DNA from: Saprospiraceae bacterium
Lineage (GTDB): Bacteria; Bacteroidota; Bacteroidia; Chitinophagales; Saprospiraceae
Reading direction: 5' to 3'
NCBI GenBank assembly: GCA_016719615.1
Contig: JADJYQ010000001.1
Location: 1,710,501-1,774,500 of the forward strand
Length of the DNA: 64,000 nucleotides
Part shown: positions 43,089-51,759 of the stretch, in pieces
How positions within the stretch are numbered: the first letter of the stretch is position 1
Layout of the letters: each line of letters opens with the position of its first letter
Position numbers and translations under genes: made by a program
Notes under the pieces: model-generated
The model's input: the letters and a program-made list of their open reading frames with translations, nothing else
Told to the model about the DNA's origin: nothing
The model's database searches: none

Positions 43089-44183
43089 ATGAAATTAAAT
43101 ATATTTTATTTTTTACTAACAATCGTTGGTTTTAGTTCTTGTAACTCAGGAAACAAAATCAGTGGAGCCTTTGAAAATGGACCGGATATAGCTGTACATT
43201 TAGAGCGTATAGGTTTAGACAATTCTGCCATTGCAATTGATAAATCTGAAATGAAAGGTGGAAAATTCAATTTTACACTCAAAGAATCTTTGAACCCAGG
43301 ATTGTACCGAATTAAAATGGGTCAACAAAATTTAATCTTTGTTTTGGAAGGAACTGAAAAATCAGTAACATTCAGTGGAGATTTTAAAGAATTAGCATCC
43401 GGAAAAGTTGAAGTTCAAGGTTCTGCAGCATCTGAGGAAGTTTTTGCAAACATTAAAAAACTTGCTGAGCAGCAACCAAGTGCTGACCTCGTTAAAGAAA
43501 CCACAAAATCAATGAGCAGTCCTCTGGCAGCCGGTCTAATTGCAGTGCAGTTTTTGGGTTTTCGCCCAGAATTTTTAGCAATCCATCAAGAGGTTATCAA
43601 AAGGATGAAAGAAAAATTCCCTACAACTGAATTTACGAAGACATATGAAACATTTATGGTTCAATTGGAAGAAATGTCAGCTGCTCAGGAAGCTTCAGAA
43701 TCAATTAAAGTGGGAATGGATGCTCCAGATATTTCTTTACCAAGTCCTGCTGGCAAAACCTATTCGCTATCTTCATTGAAAGGTAAAGTTGTCTTGCTTG
43801 ATTTTTGGGCAAGTTGGTGTGGCCCTTGTAGAAGAGCCAATCCACATGTCGTTGAAATGTACCATAAATACAAAAATAAAGGATTTACGGTTTTTAGCGT
43901 TTCCCTTGATGGCGTCGACAGCCGTACTAAAACGCAACTTGGAAATGATACCCAATTACAAGAATTTGTAAGTCGCTCCAAAGAAGCCTGGTTGGCCGCC
44001 ATCGAAAAAGACAAACTAACTTGGGACACACATGTGAGTGACCTTAAAAAATGGGATAGCAACCCTGCTAAGGTATATGGAGTTCAGGCAATTCCCAAAA
44101 CTTTTTTGATTGGAAAGGATGGTAAAATTACTGCAGTAAATCCAAGAGATAATTTAGAAGAAGAAATTCAAAAGGCTTTATAA
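43089..44183 (+). CDS. Lipoprotein with DUF4369-like and TlpA thioredoxin domains
   Basis: A 364-residue envelope protein. The signal peptide ends GFSSC with C18 as the likely lipidated residue. The N-terminal half (about 25-130) resembles DUF4369 (beta-rich, GGKFNFTLKESLNPGLYRIKM), common before thioredoxin domains in Bacteroidota. The C-terminal domain is TlpA-like with the intact active site SWCGPCR near residue 245 and a VQAIPKTFLI cis-Pro segment. It is one of three exported thioredoxin-fold proteins in this 4.6-kb stretch. The intervening gene, purL, is unrelated in function. Probable role: disulfide reduction in the periplasm, anchored in the membrane. Confidence 0.88.
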   Translation: MKLNIFYFLLTIVGFSSCNSGNKISGAFENGPDIAVHLERIGLDNSAIAIDKSEMKGGKFNFTLKESLNPGLYRIKMGQQNLIFVLEGTEKSVTFSGDFKELASGKVEVQGSAASEEVFANIKKLAEQQPSADLVKETTKSMSSPLAAGLIAVQFLGFRPEFLAIHQEVIKRMKEKFPTTEFTKTYETFMVQLEEMSAAQEASESIKVGMDAPDISLPSPAGKTYSLSSLKGKVVLLDFWASWCGPCRRANPHVVEMYHKYKNKGFTVFSVSLDGVDSRTKTQLGNDTQLQEFVSRSKEAWLAAIEKDKLTWDTHVSDLKKWDSNPAKVYGVQAIPKTFLIGKDGKITAVNPRDNLEEEIQKAL

Positions 44184-44200
44184 GTTCAAATTAATTCATT

Positions 44201-44953
44201 TTAATTACTGAATTTCCAGGCAAGTAATATTGCAGTTGCAACTGCAGCATTCAAAGATTCCGTTTTTGAATTACTCGCCTTAGGAATAGTTATCTTTTTA
44301 TAAGCATCCTGAAGTACAAAGTTTCTCAATCCATTGGATTCGTTTCCAATGCATAATATTTTGACTTCACTTTTATTGATGTGGAAATAAGATTCGCCCT
44401 CTGGAGTTGCAGCATATATTGAATTCTCTGATGCCAGAACATGAAATTCTTCCCAATCTATGCTATTGATCTCTACCCTTAGAATACTTGCCATACTGGA
44501 TTGAATCACTTTACTATTAAATGGATCAACACAATCTCTGCTGCAGTAAATCTTTTTAATTCCAAACCAATCAGCAGTCCTGATGATAGTACCTAAGTTT
44601 CCGGGGTCTTTGATTTGATCAAGATATAATGTAAAAGAAGGTAATTCATTAGTAGGTCTGGATGGAAATTCCGGGTATTTAAAAATTCCTAACAGCCCAT
44701 TGTTTGTTTTGAGAGAACTTAAACTTTGCAAAATTTGCTCATCAACAAATACCAACCTTTCGACGTTTTGTGGTTTTGTTATAAAGTCATTTGCAAGAGA
44801 ATTGCCGACCAGCAATATGCGGCAAGTAGACCCGGGTTCTTGCAACAATTCCAAGACCAACTTTTTACCTTCTGCAACAAATTCGCATGACAACGCTCTT
44901 ATCGTCTTGTCCTGTAATGATTTTATCCAATTTTTATCTGATTTTGTTAGCAT
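44201..44953 (-). CDS. TrmH/SpoU-family RNA 2'-O-methyltransferase
   Basis: A SPOUT methyltransferase that probably adds a 2'-O-methyl group to rRNA or tRNA. I take the ATG at 44951-44953 (MLTKSDKNWIKSLQDKTIR, 250 residues). Longer in-frame starts reaching 45091 would run through the coding region of the divergent outer-membrane gene. The N-terminal part is the RNA-binding L30e-like domain. The knot motifs are LDQIKDPGNLGTIIRTADWFG, ILCIGNESNGLRN and ITIPKASNSKTESLNAAVATAI, all intact. Its promoter box TAAATTTG (44978-44985) lies within the first codons of the divergent gene. Target nucleotide unknown. Confidence 0.92.
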   Translation of the reverse strand: MLTKSDKNWIKSLQDKTIRALSCEFVAEGKKLVLELLQEPGSTCRILLVGNSLANDFITKPQNVERLVFVDEQILQSLSSLKTNNGLLGIFKYPEFPSRPTNELPSFTLYLDQIKDPGNLGTIIRTADWFGIKKIYCSRDCVDPFNSKVIQSSMASILRVEINSIDWEEFHVLASENSIYAATPEGESYFHINKSEVKILCIGNESNGLRNFVLQDAYKKITIPKASNSKTESLNAAVATAILLAWKFSN

Positions 44954-44958
44954 CTTTG
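44951..44958 (+). promoter_or_regulatory. Near-match -7 box CATCTTTG for the TamA-like gene
   Basis: CATCTTTG has one mismatch to TAnnTTTG and ends 8 nt before the plus-strand ATG at 44967. It overlaps the start codon of the divergent methyltransferase gene, so the two promoters would interfere with each other. Confidence 0.3.
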
Positions 44959-44966
44959 TACATCCT

Positions 44967-47324
44967 ATGGCATTGCACAAATTTAGCATATTAATCCTGC
45001 TATCCGTCAGCATATTTTCATGCAACACTACTCGATATTTGAGTCCTGAACAAGCATTATTAAAACAAAACAAAATCAAAATTTCAGGCATAAGCTCAGA
45101 AGAAGCAAATTTCAGATTAAAAGAACAGATTCTTCCTCTTCAAAAACAAAAGCCCAATAAAAACTTTCTGTTAGTTTTTCCACGTGAATGGTTTTACTTT
45201 AAAGCGAAAGCCCGTGAGAATAAAGATTCGTGGATTACGAAAACACTTGAAAAATATGCCGAAGCTCCTAGTTTATTAGATAGTTTGGCTTGCGAATCCA
45301 CAAGAAAGAATTTTATAAATTACATGTACAATCTTGGCTATTTTAAAGCAGACGCAAATTTTGTTATTAAAATTAAAAATAAAAAGGCCAAGGTAACTTA
45401 TACGCTAAACACAGGCCCAAGGTATTATATTAATGAGCTTACGTATACAGCAGATGATAGTACAATCCAGAATATCGTTCGTCATGATGCAGAGAATTCA
45501 TTACTATCAGCAGGTACGCCATTAGATTATAATATGTTTCAACAGGAAAAAGCAAGGTTGAGTGAGTTACTTTACAATCAGGGCTACATTGAATTTAGCC
45601 CAATCTACATTGAACCTTTGCTGGCTGATACCATCCATCTAAAAGCAAATCTAAATTTGCATATCAGAAATCCGGGACTTAATTCACCACATACCAAATA
45701 TAGCATATACTCGGTCAGGGTCAATACCAATTATCAACCTTCGGCAAGGAGAGATTCTATGTCTTATGAAATTTATGATTCTTTAAATTTTGTAAGCTTA
45801 CAAACACCGGCATATATTCTACCTAGTATATTAGCAGAAAAAATAAAAATTAGGCCTGATCAAATTGCGCGAAAAGATCTTATTGATGAAACATATACGA
45901 ATTTATATAAACTAGGAACTTATAGGTTCATAAATATCGAAGGCAAAATCGACACACAACTTAATAATCAGATCCAATATAATATATTGTTAAGTCCAAA
46001 TAAAAAATGGGTATTTGATTTTGGTGCAGACCTTAATTATACATCCATTAGACAGGCGAGGAAAACCCTGTTTGGAATTTCAGGATTTGTACATTTAAAA
46101 AATAGAAATCTATTCAGACGGGCGGCTAGTTTATCAACTAAATTAGAAGTTGGTACAGAATTGGACTTGTTACAACTTAGTGATTTCAATTCTTTGAATA
46201 TTCATTACAGCAATGAATTATCCTTAGCTTCATTTTACGATTTCACCAGGAGTTGGACTCTTTTCAAGTTCTTAACAAAACCTGTATCAAAGGTTAGCGG
46301 AGAACCTGATTCCAGAACAAATATTAAAATTGGAGTTGATTATGAGAATCTGGTATCGCTATACAAATACACCGCTTTTAATACCGGTATTGAATATGAT
46401 TGGCAAATTAAAAAGAGAAAAAGATTTACACTTAAAACTTTTGGGTTCTCACTCTATCTTCCCAAAACAACTTCCTCATTTGATACCCTATTGTCGAATA
46501 ATAAATTTCTAAAAGAAAGTTTTACAAACAGCAGATTATTTAGTTCCTTATTTTTAGATAATCTTACTTTTTATTATCAAAGTCAACTTAAATCGAATAG
46601 ACAGCATTCATTGATAACATCTTTTAATATTTCAGGTCTTGAAGTCAGTGCCTTAAATAGTATATATAATAAAGTTTTCAATAAAAACAGTACGTTTGCC
46701 ATTGGTGAATTTGAGTTCTCAAAATTTATAAAAACCGATTTCGACTACAGATTCTATACGAACTTCTCCGATAAAAGCAAATTGGCAATGCGCTTCGCTA
46801 CAGGTATTATTGTACCTTTCGGAAACAGTTCAAGTGTACCTTATATAAAGCAATTCTTTGTGGGTGGCCCGCAAAGTCTTAGAGCTTGGAATCTAAGAGA
46901 AATTGGCCCTGGGTCGTTAAATCTGGCTGATTCTGTTCAAAGCGAAAACCCAACCTATTTTTCCGCAGGAGACTTCAAATTGGAAACCAGTATTGAATAT
47001 CGATTTGACATGTTTTGGCGCTTTAAAGGTGCTTTATTTTTGGATGCTGGAAATATTTGGTATTTGCCAAAAGCGAGTGGAGATAATGATAAAAGTGGTT
47101 TCCTTACTTCAAATTTTCTTAAAGAAATTGCAATAGGAACAGGTATTGGAATCAGATTAGATCTTACCTATTTTTTATTCCGTGTAGATTGTGGATTCCA
47201 AATCAAAAATGCATATCCTGATCAAAATGGTAACTACTGGATTTATAATAGTACAAGAACTGTAAGCTTAGGTAATTTATTTGAGAATTCAACCATACAT
47301 CTGGCTTTAGATTATCCATTCTAA
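44967..47324 (+). CDS. BamA/TamA-family outer-membrane protein with lipoprotein signal (TamL-like)
   Basis: From the ATG at 44967-44969 (MALHKFSILILLSVSIFSCNTTRYL) this is a 785-residue Omp85-superfamily protein; the frame stays open upstream to 44700 but that part is antisense to the methyltransferase. The signal ends with a lipobox-like IFSC (C19), so the protein is probably lipidated. POTRA-like domains (about 30-380, for example VTYTLNTGPRYYINELTY and a second RFINIEGKI) are followed by a beta barrel (about 400-785) with the FFVGGPQSLRAWNLREIGPG loop, the Omp85 VRGF/Y-like motif. Lipidated TamA relatives of this kind (TamL) are known in Bacteroidota and help insert outer-membrane proteins. 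No tamB gene is adjacent. Confidence 0.85.
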   Translation: MALHKFSILILLSVSIFSCNTTRYLSPEQALLKQNKIKISGISSEEANFRLKEQILPLQKQKPNKNFLLVFPREWFYFKAKARENKDSWITKTLEKYAEAPSLLDSLACESTRKNFINYMYNLGYFKADANFVIKIKNKKAKVTYTLNTGPRYYINELTYTADDSTIQNIVRHDAENSLLSAGTPLDYNMFQQEKARLSELLYNQGYIEFSPIYIEPLLADTIHLKANLNLHIRNPGLNSPHTKYSIYSVRVNTNYQPSARRDSMSYEIYDSLNFVSLQTPAYILPSILAEKIKIRPDQIARKDLIDETYTNLYKLGTYRFINIEGKIDTQLNNQIQYNILLSPNKKWVFDFGADLNYTSIRQARKTLFGISGFVHLKNRNLFRRAASLSTKLEVGTELDLLQLSDFNSLNIHYSNELSLASFYDFTRSWTLFKFLTKPVSKVSGEPDSRTNIKIGVDYENLVSLYKYTAFNTGIEYDWQIKKRKRFTLKTFGFSLYLPKTTSSFDTLLSNNKFLKESFTNSRLFSSLFLDNLTFYYQSQLKSNRQHSLITSFNISGLEVSALNSIYNKVFNKNSTFAIGEFEFSKFIKTDFDYRFYTNFSDKSKLAMRFATGIIVPFGNSSSVPYIKQFFVGGPQSLRAWNLREIGPGSLNLADSVQSENPTYFSAGDFKLETSIEYRFDMFWRFKGALFLDAGNIWYLPKASGDNDKSGFLTSNFLKEIAIGTGIGIRLDLTYFLFRVDCGFQIKNAYPDQNGNYWIYNSTRTVSLGNLFENSTIHLALDYPF
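44978..44985 (-). promoter_or_regulatory. -7 promoter box TAAATTTG for the TrmH-type gene
   Basis: Minus-strand TAAATTTG lies inside codons 4-7 of the divergent TamA-like gene and 24 nt from the methyltransferase ATG. Predicted initiation is near 44974, so the leader overlaps the divergent start codon. Confidence 0.45.
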
Positions 47325-47334
47325 TTTGAAACTA

Positions 47335-47949
47335 TCATAAAGTTTTACAAATAATGCATTTGTTTAGATCATGCCCCCGCGCAGGACAATATTCACGTCC
47401 GTAAAAAATAATTTTGAGATGAATGGAATTCCATTTCTCGATGGAAAATAATTTTTTTAAATCGCTTTCAGTTTTTTTTACATTTGAACCATCGGATAAT
47501 TTCCACCTGGCAGCTAACCGGTGAATATGAGTATCAACTGGAAAGGCCGGTACCCCAAATGCCTGACTAATGACAACAGATGCAGTTTTATGCCCCACTC
47601 CCGGCAATGCTTCTAAATCTTCCATGGTATTTGGCACCAGACCATTGTAATCCCTCATTATAATTTTAGACAACTCACTAATCGCTGTCGATTTTCTTTC
47701 AGACAATCCACAAGGCCTGATGACATCTTTGATTATCGATCTGTCTAGCAAAGCCATTTCAGCAGCAGTGCCAGCAATTTTAAATAACTTCGGGCTTATT
47801 TGATTTACCCGTTCATCCGTGCATTGTGCCGACAATACTACCGCAACCAACAAAGTAAATGGATCTGAATGCAATAATGGCACAGAAACTTCCGGATACA
47901 ATCTATCTAAGGTTTCTAAAACAATTGCTGCTCTTTTTTTTCTAGTCAT
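47335..47949 (-). CDS. nth: Endonuclease III (base-excision repair glycosylase/AP lyase)
   Basis: Nth removes oxidised pyrimidines and cuts at the abasic site. The 204-residue protein has the helix-hairpin-helix LEALPGVGHKTASVV with catalytic K121 and the GPD aspartate D139 in VDTHIHR. The C-terminal iron-sulfur loop is not canonical: instead of C-x6-C-x2-C-x5-C there are three Cys spaced C-x9-C-x2-C (C188, C198, C201), and the protein ends three residues later. H193 might serve as a ligand, or the cluster may be absent. It overlaps the upstream acyl-CoA reductase gene by 4 bases (ATGA), the last gene in the rluD operon. Confidence 0.92.
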   Translation of the reverse strand: MTRKKRAAIVLETLDRLYPEVSVPLLHSDPFTLLVAVVLSAQCTDERVNQISPKLFKIAGTAAEMALLDRSIIKDVIRPCGLSERKSTAISELSKIIMRDYNGLVPNTMEDLEALPGVGHKTASVVISQAFGVPAFPVDTHIHRLAARWKLSDGSNVKKTESDLKKLFSIEKWNSIHLKIIFYGREYCPARGHDLNKCIICKTL

Positions 47950-48971
47950 TCTTGAAGCAAAAATTCTATAGTATCGATATGATCCTGGTAGTCAGAAAGT
48001 CCGGGTCTTTGTGAAGTACCAAAGGCAATCGTTTGTATTCCATCGTATTTCCGAGAAGCACACATACATTGAATTTGGTCTTTGTGTGTGTGCAATTGTT
48101 CTAGGACATCTTGAATATTTGAATACTCCTCAATATATAAAGTTGATATAGGAGGAGAAAATTCGCTTGAATGCTCCAAAAGCAAAACATAGGATTCCAG
48201 AAATGAAATTCTATTCAAGAGTTTTACAGCTTTCTGATATTCAAAATTCCGAATGTACGGAACTACGTTCTGTAAATATATAAATTCCTGATCCCATAAA
48301 GCAAGGACCTGCCTTATATCAAACCCAATAGGGATATACAATTTTGTCACATTTCTACACCCCAATCCAAAATAAGAAAAAACATCATTTCCTAATTGCA
48401 ACCATTGTTCATCTGTTTCTTGTCCGCTACAAACTGCCACACTTGTTCTATGCCCTCTAATTAAAGATGGTTTCCCTTTTAAATAGGATTGAAAATAATT
48501 TTTAGTGAGAGATGACCCTGTAATAATATATTTATCGACCTCAGGTAATTTTGAAACTATATGTACTTTTAAAAGTCGATCATGATCATTACTCAATAAC
48601 AGATCAAGACAATATTCAGGTAACACTTTATCTTTATCTGATAATTTTAAATAAACTTCATAATTACAAGCTAAGGCACAAAGCAGATCATGAAAAACCA
48701 CAAATGGGATATTACCAGCTGCAATGATACCTACAGATTTTTGGTGATCATACTTCTCAAATGAATACTTATTTAACCAAATTTGAAGTAAGGTTTCATC
48801 TAAATAATTATCACATATTGCCTTTAAACTTCTTTCAATCTCTTGTTTTTCAAACCAGGGATTTTCTCTTTTCGCTTGTTCAAGGATTGCATCAAAATTA
48901 CCAGCATTGCGCAATAATAATTCCTTCCAAGCAGAACAGATTGTTATAAATTTTCGAGTAAATTCGATCAT
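47946..48971 (-). CDS. Acyl-CoA reductase (LuxC-like aldehyde dehydrogenase family)
   Basis: A 341-residue protein of the acyl-CoA reductase family related to LuxC. SVGIIAAGNIPFVVFHDLLCALAC and the catalytic Cys in FGLGCRNVTKLYIP (about residue 205) are diagnostic. It should reduce an acyl-CoA to an aldehyde with NADPH. I chose the ATG at 48969-48971 (MIEFTRKF); a TTG at 48980 would overlap the end of rluD. No LuxE or luciferase genes are nearby, so bioluminescence is not implied. It lies between rluD and nth, overlapping nth by 4 bases and starting 5 bases after rluD. Confidence 0.85.
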   Translation of the reverse strand: MIEFTRKFITICSAWKELLLRNAGNFDAILEQAKRENPWFEKQEIERSLKAICDNYLDETLLQIWLNKYSFEKYDHQKSVGIIAAGNIPFVVFHDLLCALACNYEVYLKLSDKDKVLPEYCLDLLLSNDHDRLLKVHIVSKLPEVDKYIITGSSLTKNYFQSYLKGKPSLIRGHRTSVAVCSGQETDEQWLQLGNDVFSYFGLGCRNVTKLYIPIGFDIRQVLALWDQEFIYLQNVVPYIRNFEYQKAVKLLNRISFLESYVLLLEHSSEFSPPISTLYIEEYSNIQDVLEQLHTHKDQIQCMCASRKYDGIQTIAFGTSQRPGLSDYQDHIDTIEFLLQE

Positions 48972-48976
48972 TTCAA

Positions 48977-50029
48977 TCAATCATTTAAATGTTCTTTGCG
49001 GCTTGTTGCATAATTTTTCCACTTTTCAATCAGCGCATGAAGATCTTCTGGCAATGATGCTTCAAAATATAATTTTTGATGAGTAACCGGGTGAATAAAC
49101 CCAAGAGATCTGGCATGCAGAGCAAGTCTGGGCATAATTTCAAAACAATTATCCACAAACTGTTTGTATTTGTTGAAAATGGTACCTTTCAAAATTCGAT
49201 CACCTCCGTATTTATCGTCTTGAAACAAAGGATGCCCAATATATTTCATGTGAACGCGTATTTGATGAGTTCTACCGGTTTCTAACTTACATCTTATCAA
49301 ACTCGTATAATAATAAGATTCAATCGTTTCAAAATGAGTGACTGCATGTTTCCCTTCCAAACCTTCGGGAAAAATGCATTGCCGTTGCCGGTGTTTTGGA
49401 TCCCGGCCGATATTCCCTTCGATTCTTCCGGATGGAGGATCCGGTTCACCCCAAACTAAAGCAATGTACTCCCTTTCGATCGTATGGTCAAAAAACTGCT
49501 TTGCCAAATGTGCATGTGCAAATTCTGTCTTTGCGACAACCAATAAACCTGAAGTTTCCTTATCAATGCGATGAACGAGACCATAGCGATGTCGCTCCAG
49601 CAATTCATCCCTGGTTTTATGATTGTTCAGATGGTAAGCAAGTGCATTGACTAAAGTGCCTGATTTTACCCCAGCTGCAGGATGCACTACCATGCCGGAA
49701 GCTTTGTTTACGATTAACAACGTATCATCCTCATAAACAATATTCAAAGAAATATCCTCGGGAATAATATCAGTTGAATCGTGAAAAACTGGCATTTTAA
49801 ATTCAATTTGGTCACCACCCCCAATTTTATAGCTGGCCTTGATCAATTTTTGATTCACCTGGACGAGTCCTGCTAATATGGCAGCTTGAATCCGGCTCCT
49901 GGACACCTTGGGTATTCTATTTGCCAGAAATTGATCAATTCTTTGACTAGACTGCCCTAGATCAACTTGAATTTTAATGATTTCAATCAGATCTTCGCCA
50001 GACTCCAAAAAGTCCGTTAATTCTTCCAT
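48977..50029 (-). CDS. rluD: Large-subunit rRNA pseudouridine synthase, RluD type
   Basis: Isomerises uridines in 23S rRNA. With the ATG at 50027-50029 (MEELTDFLESGEDL) the protein has 350 residues; the frame extends upstream to 50077 but that would overlap the divergent gene. It has an N-terminal S4 RNA-binding domain (QRIDQFLANRIPKVSRSRIQ), then the catalytic domain with HRIDKETSGLLVVAK (catalytic Asp about residue 154) and GRTHQIRVHMKYIGHPL. RluD in E. coli makes positions 1911, 1915 and 1917; specificity is inferred from the type. It heads a tight three-gene unit with the acyl-CoA reductase and nth. Confidence 0.93.
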   Translation of the reverse strand: MEELTDFLESGEDLIEIIKIQVDLGQSSQRIDQFLANRIPKVSRSRIQAAILAGLVQVNQKLIKASYKIGGGDQIEFKMPVFHDSTDIIPEDISLNIVYEDDTLLIVNKASGMVVHPAAGVKSGTLVNALAYHLNNHKTRDELLERHRYGLVHRIDKETSGLLVVAKTEFAHAHLAKQFFDHTIEREYIALVWGEPDPPSGRIEGNIGRDPKHRQRQCIFPEGLEGKHAVTHFETIESYYYTSLIRCKLETGRTHQIRVHMKYIGHPLFQDDKYGGDRILKGTIFNKYKQFVDNCFEIMPRLALHARSLGFIHPVTHQKLYFEASLPEDLHALIEKWKNYATSRKEHLND

Positions 50030-50060
50030 ACTTTTGCTCAACTTGATTAATCTATAATTT

Positions 50061-51266
50061 ATGGATGTAAAATTCAATCACATAGAGTCTCTCTGTGCTT
50101 CAGAGCCAAAGTTAAGCAATTCCACAGAAGCACATCAAAATCCGATTTTTGCGAGTTCGACTTTTAAATTTGAAAGTATTGAGGAAGGCATGGAAATCTT
50201 TCAGTCACAGCCTGGCAAACATGTTTATACCAGGTACGGAAATCCCGGTATTGAATCCGTAGCGCAAAAAATAGCAGATTTAGAATCCTTTGGGACGAAT
50301 TATAATGCATATGGATTATTAACGAGTAGCGGAATGGCCGCGTTATATGTTGCTTTGACATCTATCACAGAATCGGGCAATCTTTTAATAACACAAGGAA
50401 ATCTATATGGAGGCACAACTGAGTTACTTCATAAGATTATAACAAAGCACGGAATTCAAGTTTTAATATTGGACCTCGCAGATGAGTTTGCCTTAGAAAC
50501 CGCATTAAAGACTAACGAAGGATTAAGTAAAACAATATTGGTTGAAACGCCGTCCAATCCTACTCTCCAATGTATTCATTTAAAATCTATATGCAAGCTT
50601 GCCAAAAAATACGATACTAAAATTGTAGTCGATAATACTTTTGCTACACCTATACTTCAACGACCCTTAAATTTTGGAGCAGATGTAGTTATTCATTCTA
50701 CTACTAAATATATTCATGGTCATGGCCTTTCCACAGGCGGTGTGGTTGTTTGCGCTGAAGAAAAACTACACAAAAAAGCATGGGAAATCATGAAATTGGT
50801 AGGATGTAATTCCAATCCTTATGATGCCTGGCTTATCAATACGGGAATGAAAACACTTTCCTTGAGAATTAATCAACAAAGCAATAACGCACATTTTCTT
50901 GCTCAAAAACTACAAAACCATTCGAAAATAACAAAGGTCAATTATCCAGGACTCGAATCTCATGCAACGCATAACATTGCAAAGGAACAGATGCATTTAT
51001 TCGGTGCAATGTTAAGTTTTAGTGTTGGAAGTACATTAGAAGATGCTAAATTATTTTGCAATCGCTTACATCATTGCAGCCTTGCACCATCTTTAGGAGA
51101 GACTGACACCATGGTGCTTCACCCAGCTTCAATGTCGCATTTGAAAGTACCATCAGAAATTAGAAAACAATATGGAATTACGGACAATCTCATCAGATTA
51201 TCAGTGGGCCTTGAGCATCCGGAAGATATTTTAGCAGATATTGAACAGTCAATTGCTGTTATTTAA
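50061..51266 (+). CDS. PLP-dependent trans-sulfuration enzyme (cystathionine/methionine lyase or synthase family)
   Basis: A 401-residue fold-type I PLP enzyme of the Cys/Met metabolism family. PLP lysine K216 is in HSTTKYIHGHGLSTGG. VYTRYGNPGIESVAQKIADLE, TSSGMAALYVAL and ETPSNPTLQ are standard. The residue that is Cys in methionine gamma-lyase (near YGCT) is Gly here (LYGGTTELL), so methionine gamma-lyase is less likely than cystathionine gamma-synthase/lyase or O-acylhomoserine sulfhydrylase. Genes of methionine synthesis are not nearby. Divergent from rluD, with which it shares a 31-base gap; its 3' end overlaps the convergent phosphodiesterase gene by 8 bases. Confidence 0.87.
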   Translation: MDVKFNHIESLCASEPKLSNSTEAHQNPIFASSTFKFESIEEGMEIFQSQPGKHVYTRYGNPGIESVAQKIADLESFGTNYNAYGLLTSSGMAALYVALTSITESGNLLITQGNLYGGTTELLHKIITKHGIQVLILDLADEFALETALKTNEGLSKTILVETPSNPTLQCIHLKSICKLAKKYDTKIVVDNTFATPILQRPLNFGADVVIHSTTKYIHGHGLSTGGVVVCAEEKLHKKAWEIMKLVGCNSNPYDAWLINTGMKTLSLRINQQSNNAHFLAQKLQNHSKITKVNYPGLESHATHNIAKEQMHLFGAMLSFSVGSTLEDAKLFCNRLHHCSLAPSLGETDTMVLHPASMSHLKVPSEIRKQYGITDNLIRLSVGLEHPEDILADIEQSIAVI

Positions 51267-51759
51267 TACTGCGATTACCTAATTCAATCACCTCTGCATT
51301 TCCCAAAAAATTTGGTTTTATTTCAATTCTAATCATGGTACGCACCTGGTGAAAACCCGAAATACCAACAGCTCCAGGGTTTATGTATAACAATTTAAAT
51401 TTATCATCGAAGGCTATTTTTAAAATATGCGAATGGCCACAAACCAGTATATCAGGACGATGCAATAAAATTAAATCTCGGGCCTGACTCGTGTAGTTTC
51501 CCAGTTTACCAGCAATGTGTATCATGGCTATTTTTTTATCATAAATCTGAAAAACTTCGGTTTCAGGAACAGTTGCCCGTATGTGTCGGTCGTCAATGTT
51601 TCCATAAACCGCTCGCAATGGTTTAAAAGATTGTAATTGATTTAATATAGCTTCATTTCCAATGTCTCCGGCATGCCATATCTCTTCACATTCAGCAAAA
51701 TATTTAAATACTTTATCATCCAGAAAACCATGCGTATCTGATAAAATGCCAATTTTCAT
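51259..51759 (-). CDS. Metallophosphoesterase, YfcE/MJ0936 type
   Basis: A 166-residue single-domain phosphodiesterase of the small calcineurin-like type. Metal-binding motifs are complete: ILSDTHG (D8, H10), HAGDIGN, YGNIDDRHIR and VCGHSHILK. E. coli YfcE and archaeal MJ0936 relatives hydrolyse phosphodiesters of uncertain cellular role. The gene is coupled to the upstream dehydrogenase by an ATGA overlap (51756-51759), and its 3' end overlaps the convergent PLP enzyme by 8 bases. Confidence 0.9.
   Translation of the reverse strand: MKIGILSDTHGFLDDKVFKYFAECEEIWHAGDIGNEAILNQLQSFKPLRAVYGNIDDRHIRATVPETEVFQIYDKKIAMIHIAGKLGNYTSQARDLILLHRPDILVCGHSHILKIAFDDKFKLLYINPGAVGISGFHQVRTMIRIEIKPNFLGNAEVIELGNRSIK

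Noticed and set aside
44700..44966. Upstream extension of the TamA-like frame
   Set aside because: The frame is open but is antisense to the well-supported methyltransferase gene; the signal peptide and lipobox begin at the ATG at 44967.
44954..45091. Upstream extension of the methyltransferase frame
   Set aside because: The extra 46 residues are antisense to the outer-membrane gene and do not resemble the family N-terminus, which starts at 44953.
47946..48971. Bioluminescence (lux) operon suggested by a LuxC-like gene
   Set aside because: No luxA, luxB, luxD or luxE; the neighbours are rluD and nth.
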